Shown here one piece after another: positions 47,989 to 58,274 of a stretch of 64,000 nt of DNA. The translations under genes were made by a program, and so were the position numbers. The stretch is taken from positions 61,406-125,405 of the forward strand of contig CALFSX010000062.1 in NCBI GenBank assembly GCA_937916515.1. The letters are read 5' to 3'. The notes beneath the pieces are model-generated. The model made no database searches, was not told where the DNA came from, and was given only the letters and a program-made list of their open reading frames with translations. This DNA comes from an uncultured Planctomycetaceae bacterium (GTDB lineage Bacteria; Planctomycetota; Planctomycetia; Planctomycetales; Planctomycetaceae). Numbering within the stretch: the first letter of the stretch is position 1; each line of letters begins with the position of its first letter.

Positions 47989-50124
47989 CTAGAACCACCA
48001 GACATTGCGCTGGACAAACTCAACAACATCACCGAACAGGCGGAACGCCAAAGAACATTCACCGCAGTAGATGCGAGTTGTGACTTCAGTTCCGATTTGT
48101 TGTGTTGGAATTTGTTCGCCTTCATCGGCAACGGCAATCAGTTCGAATGCGGTACCCAATTCCGGGTCGATGGTGGATCGCGTCGCAAGTGTGGTTAACT
48201 TGCATTTAAATCTTGACTGAGGCAGGCTGACGACGGCAAAGTCACCTTCCAGCTGGCCGCCCTTGTTTTCGTCAATAAGTGTTTGTCGAGCACGGTTCAG
48301 ATGCCCCATGCGTTTTTCTTCGACCAATAGTTCCATGTGCCAATCGCCCTTTTCGTTCATGATGTCAAACAGGTGATCACCCTGCTGAACGGGACGGTCT
48401 TTCAGAATGTCCAGTCGTTTGAAGTCGGGAATGATTCCGTCTGCTGGAGCAATAACTCGCAGCTTATTGGTTCGCGTTTCAAGAAGCTTCTGCAGTTGAA
48501 CTTCGGCGATCTTCAGATCGGCTTTCGTCGTAATGAGCTCTATGTCCAGGCGATGAGCTTCAGTGGCCTGTTCGCCACTGCTGCCGATGCTGTTTCTTGT
48601 ACGGTTAGCCTGATCAATGTGCATCATGTGCTTGTCACGTTCTGCTTCAGCACCTTTGATTTCTGTGTTTAGTTGGTCATTTTCCAGTATTAAAATGACG
48701 TCGCCTTTTTTGACTCGATAATCGCCTGCTTCATCGGGCTTCACCACGATTTCCGTGATTTCACCATCCCACAACGCAAACACCGCGTGCTGTTCAACTG
48801 GCATTAGTTTGCCATCGGCTTCAACCGGGTAAGAAACCTTAACCAGTGCCAAAGCCGCCACAATTCCACCAATTAGCAGCAGCACTCCCATTGTGATGGC
48901 GAGCTTTTTGCCTTGGAACCATTCAAGGCAACTGCCCATTAACTTGAAAAATGATTTCCCCAGGATGCGTCCATGCGCCCGTGAATTCCACAGCGCTGCG
49001 CCGATATGATCGGCGAGTAATTCGGCTCGCTGTTCCAGTTGTGGGGCGGGTTCAGATTCGCCAACCTGTTCGACAACAATACAGCCGACCGCCTTGGGGC
49101 GTTTGATTTTTCGCTTTTGTTCTGCTTCTTCGCCCTGCTCTCGTACCAGTACCTCGTTCGGAAACAGAGGCACGATCATGATCATTCGGGAGCCGCTTTC
49201 CTGAACGAAGTTTGCCAGAGGTTTTTCCACCTGTGGCGCCAAGCCTTCGATCTTTCCGGCGTACAAAAGTGTTTCACCCGAATCAATCACACGTTTGGCC
49301 AGCTTTGACATCGCCTGTATCAGGTTAGCTCTGGCGTTGACCGTTGACTGCCCGCTGACAGCTCGAATTTTAACGCTGCTGCCCTTCTTTGTGACAATGC
49401 TTAGTCGGTCACAGCTAAGCAATGGTCGACCGTCGCTGGCGGCTGCGTCGGCGACTTCCTGTTCGTCCAAAGATCGCTGAATACGAAGGGTAAATTGTTC
49501 AAAGTCTGTCCAGAACTTGCTCTTTAAGTCTTCGTTCATGGACGCATTGCGTCGCTTGCCTTCGATGTAACGCGAAGCGTAGCCACACATTTGTTCCAGA
49601 AACTGCATGTATCCGGATCGAGCTTTGTCTGGAACCTGGGCACGCTGGAACAGCTGAACAACTCCAACGCACTCTTTTTCTTTGTGCAAGGCAGACAAAA
49701 CCATGACGTGCTCTGTTGGCAGGTCAACGCCCTGTCCGTGAACAAGCGTTTTGGCTTCGCCGGTTTGAAGTACGTCAATCAGCAGCTTCTCATTAACCTG
49801 CAGAGCTCCCGGAATTTCTCGCAGGCCTGTCTGGTCCAGGTTTACTTCCGCGGCCAGTGCAAGTCGACTGCCGTTTTCCAGCATCCACACGGCACCCGCT
49901 TTGGCGCCAATTGCCGTCACAACCCGAGTTAGGAACTCGTTGAAAAATATGTTGGGAGGAACTTCTTCTCCTGAAAGTTTTTCCACCTCGCGCGCAAGTT
50001 GCATGACTTTTTCGCGAACGCGATTCAGGTTTTCTTCTGATGAGCCACCTGGTTCAGACATTGTTTTTCCGACCAATCGGCCAAGCCGACCCTGTACTTC
50101 TGGAGACGATTCTGGGTGATGCAA
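47989..50124 (-). CDS. GAF-domain sensor fused to HlyD-like membrane-fusion adaptor
   Basis: Residues 1-400 are cytoplasmic and contain two GAF-like domains (about 55-190 and about 210-385). A single TM helix follows (about 421-443, MGVLLLIGGIVAALALVKV), then an HlyD/RND-adaptor-type barrel-sandwich with coiled-coil hairpin (about 450-690; YPVEADGKLMPVEQ, IVVKPDEAGDYRVKKGDVI). The protein could sense a small molecule inside the cell while acting as a periplasmic adaptor outside. Its transporter partner is not adjacent. Start at 50124, or at the second Met (50061). The convergent tad operon ends on its other side. Confidence 0.82.
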   Translation of the reverse strand: MHHPESSPEVQGRLGRLVGKTMSEPGGSSEENLNRVREKVMQLAREVEKLSGEEVPPNIFFNEFLTRVVTAIGAKAGAVWMLENGSRLALAAEVNLDQTGLREIPGALQVNEKLLIDVLQTGEAKTLVHGQGVDLPTEHVMVLSALHKEKECVGVVQLFQRAQVPDKARSGYMQFLEQMCGYASRYIEGKRRNASMNEDLKSKFWTDFEQFTLRIQRSLDEQEVADAAASDGRPLLSCDRLSIVTKKGSSVKIRAVSGQSTVNARANLIQAMSKLAKRVIDSGETLLYAGKIEGLAPQVEKPLANFVQESGSRMIMIVPLFPNEVLVREQGEEAEQKRKIKRPKAVGCIVVEQVGESEPAPQLEQRAELLADHIGAALWNSRAHGRILGKSFFKLMGSCLEWFQGKKLAITMGVLLLIGGIVAALALVKVSYPVEADGKLMPVEQHAVFALWDGEITEIVVKPDEAGDYRVKKGDVILILENDQLNTEIKGAEAERDKHMMHIDQANRTRNSIGSSGEQATEAHRLDIELITTKADLKIAEVQLQKLLETRTNKLRVIAPADGIIPDFKRLDILKDRPVQQGDHLFDIMNEKGDWHMELLVEEKRMGHLNRARQTLIDENKGGQLEGDFAVVSLPQSRFKCKLTTLATRSTIDPELGTAFELIAVADEGEQIPTQQIGTEVTTRIYCGECSLAFRLFGDVVEFVQRNVWWF

Positions 50125-50656
50125 GACGCGGCATGCTGCGAGACGTCAAATTCACCGCGGGCAAGACGAATCCGAGAAGGTTTTCCAACGGAAGTCTTGT
50201 GTAAACATCACTTTGCGCCGCGAAAGCGGCTTCTTGCGGCAGTTTTGCACAGATCCGCATGCAGAGCAACATCGAGTGCACCATGGTTCGTCTGTTTTCC
50301 AGTGCGACGGGCGTTTTGGCCGGACTTGCGGCAGCAATCTACGAATGCCCGCTGCTTACGGAATCTGGTTGAATAGCCATTTTGCAGCTCAGCCTCCGCC
50401 AGACACGTCTTAGTCTGAATCGGATAATGCGATGAGTGGCTGGCTTGGGTGGTTTAGCGAGTTGTCGTGGCTATCGTTGCGGCTTTGCGGTTTGTCGCTG
50501 TGTCCTGAGCGGGCAACGCCAACACGCAGCGCACGGCACATGCGAGCTCACTTGTGCTGAGGGTGGCTATGAGAGGGCATTTTAATGCCGCTGTCTTCGT
50601 CAGGAAAGCGGTCGCTCTGTCGATGTCAGCGTGTTTCCAACGCCGCGTTGCTGCGA
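50125..50656. other. Non-coding gap
   Basis: 532 bases between the GAF-HlyD leader and the rfbC stop. Small inverted repeat GCCGC-gaaa-GCGGC near 50220. No convincing coding sequence. Confidence 0.45.
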
Positions 50657-51253
50657 CTAGTTGGGCGTTTTCACAGGTTGATCGGCGGTGCATTCGCTTG
50701 CGGCAAATCGGTGCAGTCCGAAAAGTTCTGCATTCTTCAAACGTGGTGCCGCTGCGTCCTTGTCGGAAATAACTGGAGACGAAACCGGCCAGTCTATTCC
50801 CAGATCGGGGTCATCCCAGCGGACTGCTCGTTCGTATTCCGGGCTGTAAAAGTCGGTGCACTTGTACAGAAAGTCGGCAGTGTCGCTTAGCACACAAAAA
50901 CCATGTCCGAACCCTGGAGGCACGTAAAGTTGGCGCCCGTTCTCAGAGGACAGATTTACGCCAACCCATTCTCCGAAAGTTGTACTGTCGATCTGCAGGT
51001 CAATCGCCACGTCAAAAACTTCACCCGCCAGAACAGTGACCAGTTTTCCTTGAGGATTTCGGATCTGATAGTGTAAGCCTCGCAGCACGCCTTTGACTGA
51101 GTGCGAAAAGTTGTCCTGGACAAATGGCCGTTCAATTCCAGCTTCCAGATATCGGTCCGAATGAAAGGTCTCAGTAAAGTAGCCTCGAGCATCGCCGAAT
51201 CGTCGTGTTTCGATCATGACGACACCTTTAAGTTTAGTTTCGATGATGTTCAT
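50657..51253 (-). CDS. rfbC: dTDP-4-dehydrorhamnose 3,5-epimerase
   Basis: Third step of dTDP-L-rhamnose synthesis for LPS or exopolysaccharide. A cupin-fold enzyme with VLRGLHYQ (catalytic His), DVAIDLQIDS, LYVPPGFGHGF and the YSPEYE segment. The ORF track starts 12 codons early; ATG at 51253 (MNIIETKLKGV) is the family start. Length 198 residues. It is the last gene after the broken phosphatase and glycosyltransferase genes on the same strand and looks intact. rfbA, rfbB and rfbD are not in the window. Confidence 0.95.
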   Translation of the reverse strand: MNIIETKLKGVVMIETRRFGDARGYFTETFHSDRYLEAGIERPFVQDNFSHSVKGVLRGLHYQIRNPQGKLVTVLAGEVFDVAIDLQIDSTTFGEWVGVNLSSENGRQLYVPPGFGHGFCVLSDTADFLYKCTDFYSPEYERAVRWDDPDLGIDWPVSSPVISDKDAAAPRLKNAELFGLHRFAASECTADQPVKTPN

Positions 51254-51347
51254 CTGCGATCCATGTTTAGAAAAGTTGCGACAGTGCACGCACGACTGCG
51301 AAAGTTGTCGCCTGCGGGGCGTTTTTCTTGTTTTGTATCTTCGCGAT

Positions 51348-52616
51348 TCAACGGCTCATGCGACCGTGCTGTGTCTTCGCCAGAGCAGCTGCTGATTGGA
51401 CGGATTGGTTTGTGTATTCGATCATCAGGATAGAAACGTCATCGCCCGGGATTCCGTTTGCGGCCCAGTCGTGCACGTTTTTCGCGACCAGTTTGACCAG
51501 CTCGTTGACTCCCAGCGTGCGGCCTTCCTTAAGCCACTTTACAACTCGGTCCAGGCCAGCCTCTTCGCGTTCACTGTTTAAGACTTCGAACAAACCGTCG
51601 CTAAAGAACAGCAATCTGTCGTGTGGTTGCAGCATAAGTTCGTGGTGATCGTAGTCGGCTTCAGGAGCGATTCCGATTGGGAACCCAGACCCTTTCAGTT
51701 GGCGTATACTTCCGTCGGCGGCGATCAAAAGCGGAGGCGGGTGTCCGGCGGTTGAATATTCCAGGCGGCCGGTTTCCGCGTCGAGGACTCCGTACAGCAT
51801 CGAAAAATACTGTGATGTTTCCATATCCATCTGGAATTGACTGTTAAGCCGACTAAGGACTTCCGTCGGCGGCACAATCAAGTGACGCGGGTCTTGCGCG
51901 GAATCTGCCCACAGCAAAGGAGTGTGTCGGTAGCGTGGGTCGATAACGTGCTGAACCGTAACCGCCAGTAGCGCTGACTTGAGGCCATGGCCACAAACAT
52001 CAATGAAGCTAATGCCGAAACGGTTTTCGGCCAGCTTGTAAACATTAAATGCATCACCGCCAAGTTGAATTGACGGTTCAAACGACCATGCAAAGTCGAT
52101 GCCGTCTGAGTCTGGCAGGTGTTGCGGCAACAGAGCTCGCTGGACGTTGGCGGCCGCGTCCAGTTCGCATTGAAGTTTTGCGTGGGCCTGTTCAACGGCT
52201 ACGCGAGATCGACCGATTTCGTCGATTTTTTCCTGTAGCTTGTCTTCCAGTTCAAGGACTCGCGTTCCGGATTTCATTCGGATGCGAAGTTCGGCTGGAT
52301 CGAACGGCTTCGTCACGAAATCGTCGGCCCCGGCGGCCAGGCCACTGATGAAGTGTCCTTTTTCGTGATTCGCGGTCAGCATCACAACATAGGTGTAGTG
52401 ACTGTCCTGCTGTTCGCGAATTCGGCGACAGAGTTCCAGACCGGACACGCCAGGCATCTTCCAGTCGGTAATTACAAATCGCGTGGGGCTTATCAAGAAA
52501 CGTTCCCACTCTACATCTCCGCAACTGGCAACAGTTACGTCTTAGCCTTCGCTTTTAAGAAATGTTCGGATCAATTTCTGAGCTATTGGATCATCTTCAG
52601 CGACCAGGACCCTCAT
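51348..52616 (-). pseudogene. Receiver-SpoIIE (PP2C-type) phosphatase, interrupted by an in-frame stop
   Basis: The true start is ATG at 52616: MRVLVAEDDPIAQKLIR, a normal receiver-domain beginning with the acidic pair. Codon 25 is TAA (52544-52542), directly after KSEG, where receivers have an aromatic residue (compare SWGYRP in the cyclase at 57 kb). After it the frame stays open: DVTVASCGDVEWERF, the phospho-Asp D51 in FVITDWKMPG and KPFDPAE. A coiled linker and a SpoIIE-type phosphatase (SIQLGGDAFN, IDVCGHGLKSAL, LFFSDGLFEV) follow. Everything else is intact, so one base change accounts for the break. The ORF track shows only the downstream part. A short phosphatase-only product from re-initiation is possible. 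Confidence 0.88.
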
Positions 52617-53522
52617 TTCAAACGCTCCCTGTTGACATACATAATGCCTGAATTCTGAGTCAATTTCTGCCTCACATACGACGACAGAACTTGTCGCGGT
52701 TTGCTAAGCGACCATCTGCACATGTGTAGTGCGTGTTCCGCATTCTTTAAATCAGTTTGGGAACCCATTGTTGTGATCGTGATTACCAGCGATTTTGTTG
52801 CGTCGCGAAGTATTGCTTTTGCCAGAAACATCCAGTTTCTTAAGTACCGCGGGCCGAGCCTACCAGGTTCTTTATAGAATCGGTACAACCATTCCAGGCC
52901 AATTCCGGCAATCCACGTTGGGGCGCGGCAGATTTCTCCGGTTACAAAATTGAAGGAGCCACCCAATTGTACGCTCACGGGTCACCAAGCTGTTGGTGCC
53001 ATCTGTGAATCCACGCTTCGCCTTTGGGCTGCCCGAATACAACCAGAAGAATATCCGGTTTTGCTGACTTGATGCGTTCGATCATGGCAGCTTCTTCGTC
53101 AGGACCCAGTTCGCCGAATGGTGGAGATTCGACTCCCGCTACTTTTAGCCCCGGATTTCTGTTCTTTAGAATCTCGGCTGCCGACTGAGCAACTCCAGCA
53201 GCGCCTCCCCAAAAGTAAATTGATTGCCCTTTTTCGGCCGCCATTTCGGCAATGGAATAGATCAGGTCAGAACCGGCAACACGTTCCGGGATCGGTTTGT
53301 TCGTAAATCTGGATCGCCAAACGATGGGCATGCCGTCAGCCAGAATAAACGCAGCAGCATTGTTGATTTCAGACATTTCCTTGTGGCTGTCCGTCAGCAT
53401 CAGGTAATGCATGTTGCTTTTATGAAGTATCCGGGCTTGTCTGAATCAGCCTGACGTTCAATCAGCTGCATTGCTTCCGAATACGTAACAGGCGCGAATG
53501 GAACGCCCAGATGTCGACGGGT
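52613..53522 (-). pseudogene. wecG: WecG/TagA/CpsF-family glycosyltransferase with frameshifts
   Basis: Three reading frames together spell one member of this exopolysaccharide glycosyltransferase family. The first frame (53522 to about 53412) gives LGVPFAPVTYSEAMQLIE. The second (53412-52975) gives AAFILADGMPIVWRSRF, DLIYSIAEMAAEKGQSIYFWGG and VVFGQPKGEAW. The third (52978-52613) gives SVQLGGSFNFVTGEICRAP and GLEWLYRFYKEP. One missing base near 53405 and another near 52980 restore the reading. No ATG opens the first frame, so its start may also be lost. About 65 residues at the end do not look like the family and could be a read-through tail. The last frame overlaps the response-regulator start by ATGA. 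Confidence 0.85.
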
Positions 53523-54271
53523 CTATACGACTTGGCCCCTGCGGATTCGCTGTCAGGTTGCAATCCCGTCGGTAGCGTGCGATTGTGTTTTTGCACGGGT
53601 TGGGTTATCGGTGCGTCGGCTGCAACTGGCATACAGGACTTTCGTTGGTCGGGCGTTTCCAGCGTTTGGTGAACGCTCGAACTTCATTTCAAAGAACAGT
53701 GAGTACGTGGAAACGCTACCGGATATTGGCAATTCCGGATGGCCGGTGCATCGCTGAGTTCTTTATTGACTTGCCTGAAAAACACGGCGTTCTACATAGA
53801 ATTGGTGCAAAATCTGATCGTTAATCCGCAATATTGAGATAGCCGTTTCAGGTCGCGACAGGGCTGGAATACAGCTTGTTTCAGGAGGATGTGCGACGTC
53901 GAACAGCTAACGCACGAGCTACGTTTTCAGTTGTTGTGTCACGTTGCTGTGCTCCTGATGCAGGCCTGTTTTTGTGGGGGCAGCCTGCTTGAAGAAGGAC
54001 TTGGATGGCTGAAGCTGGCAGGCATCGAAACACACGGGCAGCTTGAAAAGATGACACTGTACTTTCAAATCGCAGTTGCAGTGTGAAGGAAAATGCGTTG
54101 GTAATGCTGGTGGATGTGGCAAGTTCTAAAGCGACCACACGATAGGCGATTACGCAGCGGGTTCTGGAATATTCGTTTTTCGTTGTCTTGCCCGCATTTA
54201 GATACGCAAATGAGTGCGAATTTGTCTTTTGGTGTTTGTCCGAATTGACTTGAATTGCTGTAAGGTTCGCC
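53523..54271. other. Long divergent gap, possible remnants
   Basis: About 750 bases between the decayed glycosyltransferase and the H-NOX gene. Short ORFs (79 and 65 residues, plus strand) have no recognisable motif. Given the neighbouring damage it may include unrecognisable remnants, as well as the H-NOX promoter. Confidence 0.4.
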
Positions 54272-54841
54272 ATGAAGGGAATAATCTTCACGGAGTTTTT
54301 TGAACGGGTTGAGAACGTGTTCTCGATCGATGTCGCTGAACAGATGCTGGAGCTTGCCAATCCCGCGTCGGGAGGAATCTATACTTCCGTCGGTAACTAT
54401 GACCATCGGGAACTGTTGCTTTTGGTTGAACAGCTAAGCCTGATCACAGGTGTGCCGGAATGCGATCTGACAATGTCGTTTGGTGAGCATCTGTTTTTCA
54501 GGTTCACGCAAATGTATCCGGGCATGCTTACGGGGAAGACGTCGGTCTTTGCCTTTATCGAGTCGGTTGAGGAAGTTATCCATGTTCACGTTCGAAAGCT
54601 TTATCCTGACGCCGAATTGCCAACGATTGGTACTCAGCGATTGGATGATGGCTCGTTGCACGTCACATATCGCTCCCCTCGTGAATTGGGCGATATTGCT
54701 CATTCAATGATGTCTGGTTGCATTAAGCACTTCGACGAAGCCCTGGCGATTGAGCGAATGGATCTGCAGGATGAATCTGGTCCCTTTGTTCATTTCCGAA
54801 TTTACCCCGTAGATGTCAGGGTAGAAGCATGCTCGAAATAG
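54272..54841 (+). CDS. H-NOX (HNOB) heme nitric-oxide sensor
   Basis: A 189-residue stand-alone H-NOX protein. It starts [11 protein letters not shown] and has the proximal heme histidine H104 in the helix [14 protein letters not shown], and the diagnostic heme-propionate motif Y-X-S-X-R (YRSPR, residues 133-137). Such proteins bind NO (some also O2) through a ferrous heme and control an adjacent histidine kinase or cyclase. It overlaps the start of the hybrid kinase by 13 bases, which strongly supports a functional pair. Cytoplasmic. Confidence 0.95.
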   Translation: MKGIIFTEFFERVENVFSIDVAEQMLELANPASGGIYTSVGNYDHRELLLLVEQLSLITGVPECDLTMSFGEHLFFRFTQMYPGMLTGKTSVFAFIESVEEVIHVHVRKLYPDAELPTIGTQRLDDGSLHVTYRSPRELGDIAHSMMSGCIKHFDEALAIERMDLQDESGPFVHFRIYPVDVRVEACSK

Positions 54842-57057
54842 ATAGAGCCTTGCGCCGCGCTGAAAGGGAAAGAGCCGCAAGAAAGACAGCAGAGCAACTG
54901 TTGGAAGAGCGGAGTCTGGACCTGTTTCTGGCCAATGAACGCACCAACGCAGCCCGTGAGCAGCTTGAAGATCGTGTGAATGAGCGAACACGTGAATTGG
55001 CAATTGCGACTGAGCTTCTACGTAAAGCCGCTCAGCGCGCAGAAGCTGCCAATGAAGCCAAGAGCAGCTTTCTTGCAAATATGAGTCATGAAATCCGTAC
55101 ACCGATGAACGGCATCATTGGAATGACGGAATTGGTTCTGGAATCTTCCCTGTCGCCAACTCAGCGAAACTATTTGGGAATCGTCAGAGACTCATCACAT
55201 GCGTTGTTGGGAATTATTAACGACGTATTGGACTTCTCGAAGATTGAAGCCGGCAAACTGGATATATCCCCCGTCGAATTTGATATTCGAAACCAACTTG
55301 CCGCCACAACAAGAACGCTTGCAGTAAAAGCTTACGCAAAAGGTGTTGAGCTTATCTGCAGCGTTGACCCAACGTTGCCGAAGTTGGTGTTTGGTGATGC
55401 TGGGCGGTTTTCACAGATTCTCATCAACCTGCTTGGGAACGCGATTAAGTTTACAGACGAAGGCGAGGTTGTTGTTCGTCTTACATCCCGATCTGCCGCA
55501 GGTGACACGCTGCTGATTAGCCTGTCTGTTACTGATACCGGTATCGGTATTCTACCCGAAAAACAGGCCCTCGTGTTTCAGCCGTTTGACCAGGCTGATG
55601 GTTCCACAACTCGCGTCTACGGTGGATCCGGGCTGGGCCTCGCCATTTCCCGGCAACTGGCAAAAATGATGGGAGGAGAAATTACAGTCTGCAGTGATGG
55701 CGTTTCCGGATCAACGTTCTCGGTCGAATTGCAGATGCAGTACAGTCATAGGCCGCGTGCTGAAACCCCTGCAACGCTGCAGGGGTTTGAAAACATCAAG
55801 CCGTCTCTGATCCTGAACAATCCCAGTCAGGCGTCTGCCATTGAGGAGATGTTGAGCCAATTGGGAATGCCGGTCGTTGCAGCAATCGATTCCCCCAATT
55901 TGTTTGTGGTCGATCAATCGCGACTTGACGATGCTACGATCGTCCAACATCCCGATTTGCCGGTTGTCGTGTTGACATCCGTGACGTCCCACCAGGACCG
56001 TCAAACTGCGTCTGAAGACTCAGACGTCAATGCACGCAGCGGGCGAAGTGTGAGCGTTGCAAAGCCTGTTTTCGAAACTGACTTATTGCAGGCCATCAAA
56101 GTCGCAGTGTTTGGCGATGTCGTTTCCGAAGCTGTTGTGAATGACGGACGTGTCCAAGACGCACTGATTGAAGAGACGGGAATCAAAATTCTGGTCGCCG
56201 AAGACAATCATGTGAATCAACTATTGGCAGAAAAACTTCTTCAGCAGATGGGGCATTCCGTCAAGGTTGTCTCCAACGGTGTTGGAGCAGTTGATGCGTT
56301 TATGTACGGAAAGTTCGACTTGATTCTGATGGACGTGCAGATGCCATTGATGGATGGTATTGAAGCAACCATGAGAATTCGAAGTCATGAACAGGGCTTA
56401 AGTCGAATCCCAATCATCGCCCTGACCGCACATGCGATGGCAGCTGATAAGAAACGTTGTCTTGATGCCGGAATGGACGATTATGTGACGAAGCCGATCG
56501 AACGTTCGGTTCTGGAAACGACAATTGTTAAACATTTGGGCAAGAAACTGTCCATTGGTTCGAAACCCAGAATGTCTGAAGGCATTGCCCCGGCGCTTGA
56601 TGCTGAATTCAAAGATCGTCGAAAGGCGTCCAGCGAAGTTGCAAAGATCAGGAAAGTCATGATGGATGCTCACGAGGAATTGAATAAGAAAATCAGCAAT
56701 GTGCCGGTTTTTGATCATCAGGACTTGCAGGGCCGCATCGGCAACAACATGGAATTGTTGCAACGTGTTGCGGCGATCTTCAGCGAAACCGGAGATCAAT
56801 ACGTCGGAAAAATACAGGCGGCTATTCAGGCGGGAGACGCAGAAGCAGCCAGTGACGCAGCTCATTCACTGAAAGGGGCTTCAGCGAGCCTCGGAGGCAA
56901 GCGGTGTTCTGAAGTTGCCCGGTGTATCGAGACTTCAGGTCGCGAAGGTGACCTGGACAGCGTGGCTGGTTTCATTCAGTCTTTGCAGGATGAAGTCGCA
57001 GCTCTGAAATGTGAACTGTCTGATTTTCTTCGCAATAGTTCGTCTGAAACGGTGTAA
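54829..57057 (+). CDS. H-NOX-associated hybrid histidine kinase with receiver and Hpt domains
   Basis: No membrane segments. An N-terminal coiled coil (1-75) is followed by a HisKA domain with H87 in [15 protein letters not shown], then a HATPase domain ([31 protein letters not shown]). A degenerate receiver comes next (about 325-425, lacking the acidic pair) and an intact one (about 450-565, [28 protein letters not shown]). The C-terminal Hpt domain (about 635-742) has AHSLKGASA. It should autophosphorylate, pass phosphate through its receiver and Hpt, then to the cyclase encoded next. Stop and cyclase start are 1 base apart. Confidence 0.95.
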   Translation: MLEIDRALRRAERERAARKTAEQLLEERSLDLFLANERTNAAREQLEDRVNERTRELAIATELLRKAAQRAEAANEAKSSFLANMSHEIRTPMNGIIGMTELVLESSLSPTQRNYLGIVRDSSHALLGIINDVLDFSKIEAGKLDISPVEFDIRNQLAATTRTLAVKAYAKGVELICSVDPTLPKLVFGDAGRFSQILINLLGNAIKFTDEGEVVVRLTSRSAAGDTLLISLSVTDTGIGILPEKQALVFQPFDQADGSTTRVYGGSGLGLAISRQLAKMMGGEITVCSDGVSGSTFSVELQMQYSHRPRAETPATLQGFENIKPSLILNNPSQASAIEEMLSQLGMPVVAAIDSPNLFVVDQSRLDDATIVQHPDLPVVVLTSVTSHQDRQTASEDSDVNARSGRSVSVAKPVFETDLLQAIKVAVFGDVVSEAVVNDGRVQDALIEETGIKILVAEDNHVNQLLAEKLLQQMGHSVKVVSNGVGAVDAFMYGKFDLILMDVQMPLMDGIEATMRIRSHEQGLSRIPIIALTAHAMAADKKRCLDAGMDDYVTKPIERSVLETTIVKHLGKKLSIGSKPRMSEGIAPALDAEFKDRRKASSEVAKIRKVMMDAHEELNKKISNVPVFDHQDLQGRIGNNMELLQRVAAIFSETGDQYVGKIQAAIQAGDAEAASDAAHSLKGASASLGGKRCSEVARCIETSGREGDLDSVAGFIQSLQDEVAALKCELSDFLRNSSSETV

Positions 57058-57058
57058 C

Positions 57059-58036
57059 ATGAACGGCGAAGTGAGAGTTCTCATTGCTGAAGATGATCTG
57101 ATTGCTCAGGCCATGCTTGTGTCTGCGCTGGAATCCTGGGGATACCGGCCAATCCTTGCTACTGACGGCAGGGAGGCTCTGGACATTATGTCGCAGCCTG
57201 ATCCGCCTCAGATGGCGATTCTGGATTGGACGATGCCTTCAATGTCCGGAATTGAAGTTTGTCGCCACATTCGGCAACATAATCCAATTCCCTATACCTT
57301 TATTGTTCTGTTAACACATCGAGATGAACAGACCGATCGACTGACCGGTCTGGAATCCGGCGCCGACGATTTTGTCACAAAGCCATTCGATCCCAGGGAA
57401 CTGCGGTTGCGACTGCGGACGGGGCTTAGAATTCTTCAGTTGCAGCAGCAGCTTGAAGATGCGCGGGATGCGTCTCGCTTGGAAGCGAATTCTGACCAGC
57501 TGACCGGACTCTGGAACAGACGCAGCCTTCATCCTCGTCTTGAGCGAGAGATAGCTCGCTGTCGTGAATCGAGACGATCATTAAGCGTCATCATGCTGGA
57601 CATCGATCATTTCAAATCAATCAACGACGGCGCGGGGCATGCCTATGGTGACAGTGCATTAAAGTTGGTTGCCCAGACAATTAAGCAGGGGGCCCGCGCC
57701 GACGATTTTGTTGGACGTTTTGGCGGGGACGAATTCATTGTTGTTTTGCCCGGGGCCGATGAAGATGTCGCAAAGCGTGCAGCGGAAAGAATAAGACTGG
57801 ATATCTCTTCATCGCAGTTATTGTCGGTTGAGAATCCGTTTTCTATAACCGTCAGTATTGGGGTCGCTGAGGTGACTGGAATTGCTGTTTTGACTCCGGA
57901 AATCGCACTCAGTATGGCGGACCGAGCACTCTATGCCGCGAAAAGAGCTGGACGAAATCGAGTTGTTTGCTTTGACGATTCCATGGAACCAGGGGAATCG
58001 TCGTTGCAACAGGAATCTCACGTTGAGCGACGATAG
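57059..58036 (+). CDS. Receiver-GGDEF diguanylate cyclase
   Basis: Translation starts at ATG 57059 (MNGEVRVLIAEDD); the ORF-track start at 57011 lies within the kinase gene. The receiver (1-120) has the acidic pair, phospho-acceptor D56 (AILDWTMPS), and KPFDP. A coiled linker leads to the GGDEF domain with an intact active site (GRFGGDEF) and an I-site RXXD (RADD) five residues before it. It should therefore make c-di-GMP and be feedback inhibited. As the output of the H-NOX/kinase pair it probably links NO to attachment or biofilm (inference). Confidence 0.95.
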   Translation: MNGEVRVLIAEDDLIAQAMLVSALESWGYRPILATDGREALDIMSQPDPPQMAILDWTMPSMSGIEVCRHIRQHNPIPYTFIVLLTHRDEQTDRLTGLESGADDFVTKPFDPRELRLRLRTGLRILQLQQQLEDARDASRLEANSDQLTGLWNRRSLHPRLEREIARCRESRRSLSVIMLDIDHFKSINDGAGHAYGDSALKLVAQTIKQGARADDFVGRFGGDEFIVVLPGADEDVAKRAAERIRLDISSSQLLSVENPFSITVSIGVAEVTGIAVLTPEIALSMADRALYAAKRAGRNRVVCFDDSMEPGESSLQQESHVERR

Positions 58037-58274
58037 CTTAGTGCGCAGAAATGCGGATCCTTTGAATTTGTATGCTGCAGGTTTCTCATTTAGACAGCGG
58101 TCAGTGCACAGAAATTCAATTTCCTTAACTCGCCCTGTCTTCCGTTTTGCTTTGCAACATTAAATAAACACGATGGCGTACTGCCGTGTCTTGTGGCTGC
58201 ATTGCAGGCTTGTCCCAATTGTGGGACGCATCCAACAGGTCAGGCACATCTGCAACAGAAGGTAACCTGCTAAA

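Noticed and set aside
53889-54086. 65-residue ORF before H-NOX
   Set aside because: No motif, no good ribosome site, and it lies in a region with decayed sequence; not enough support.
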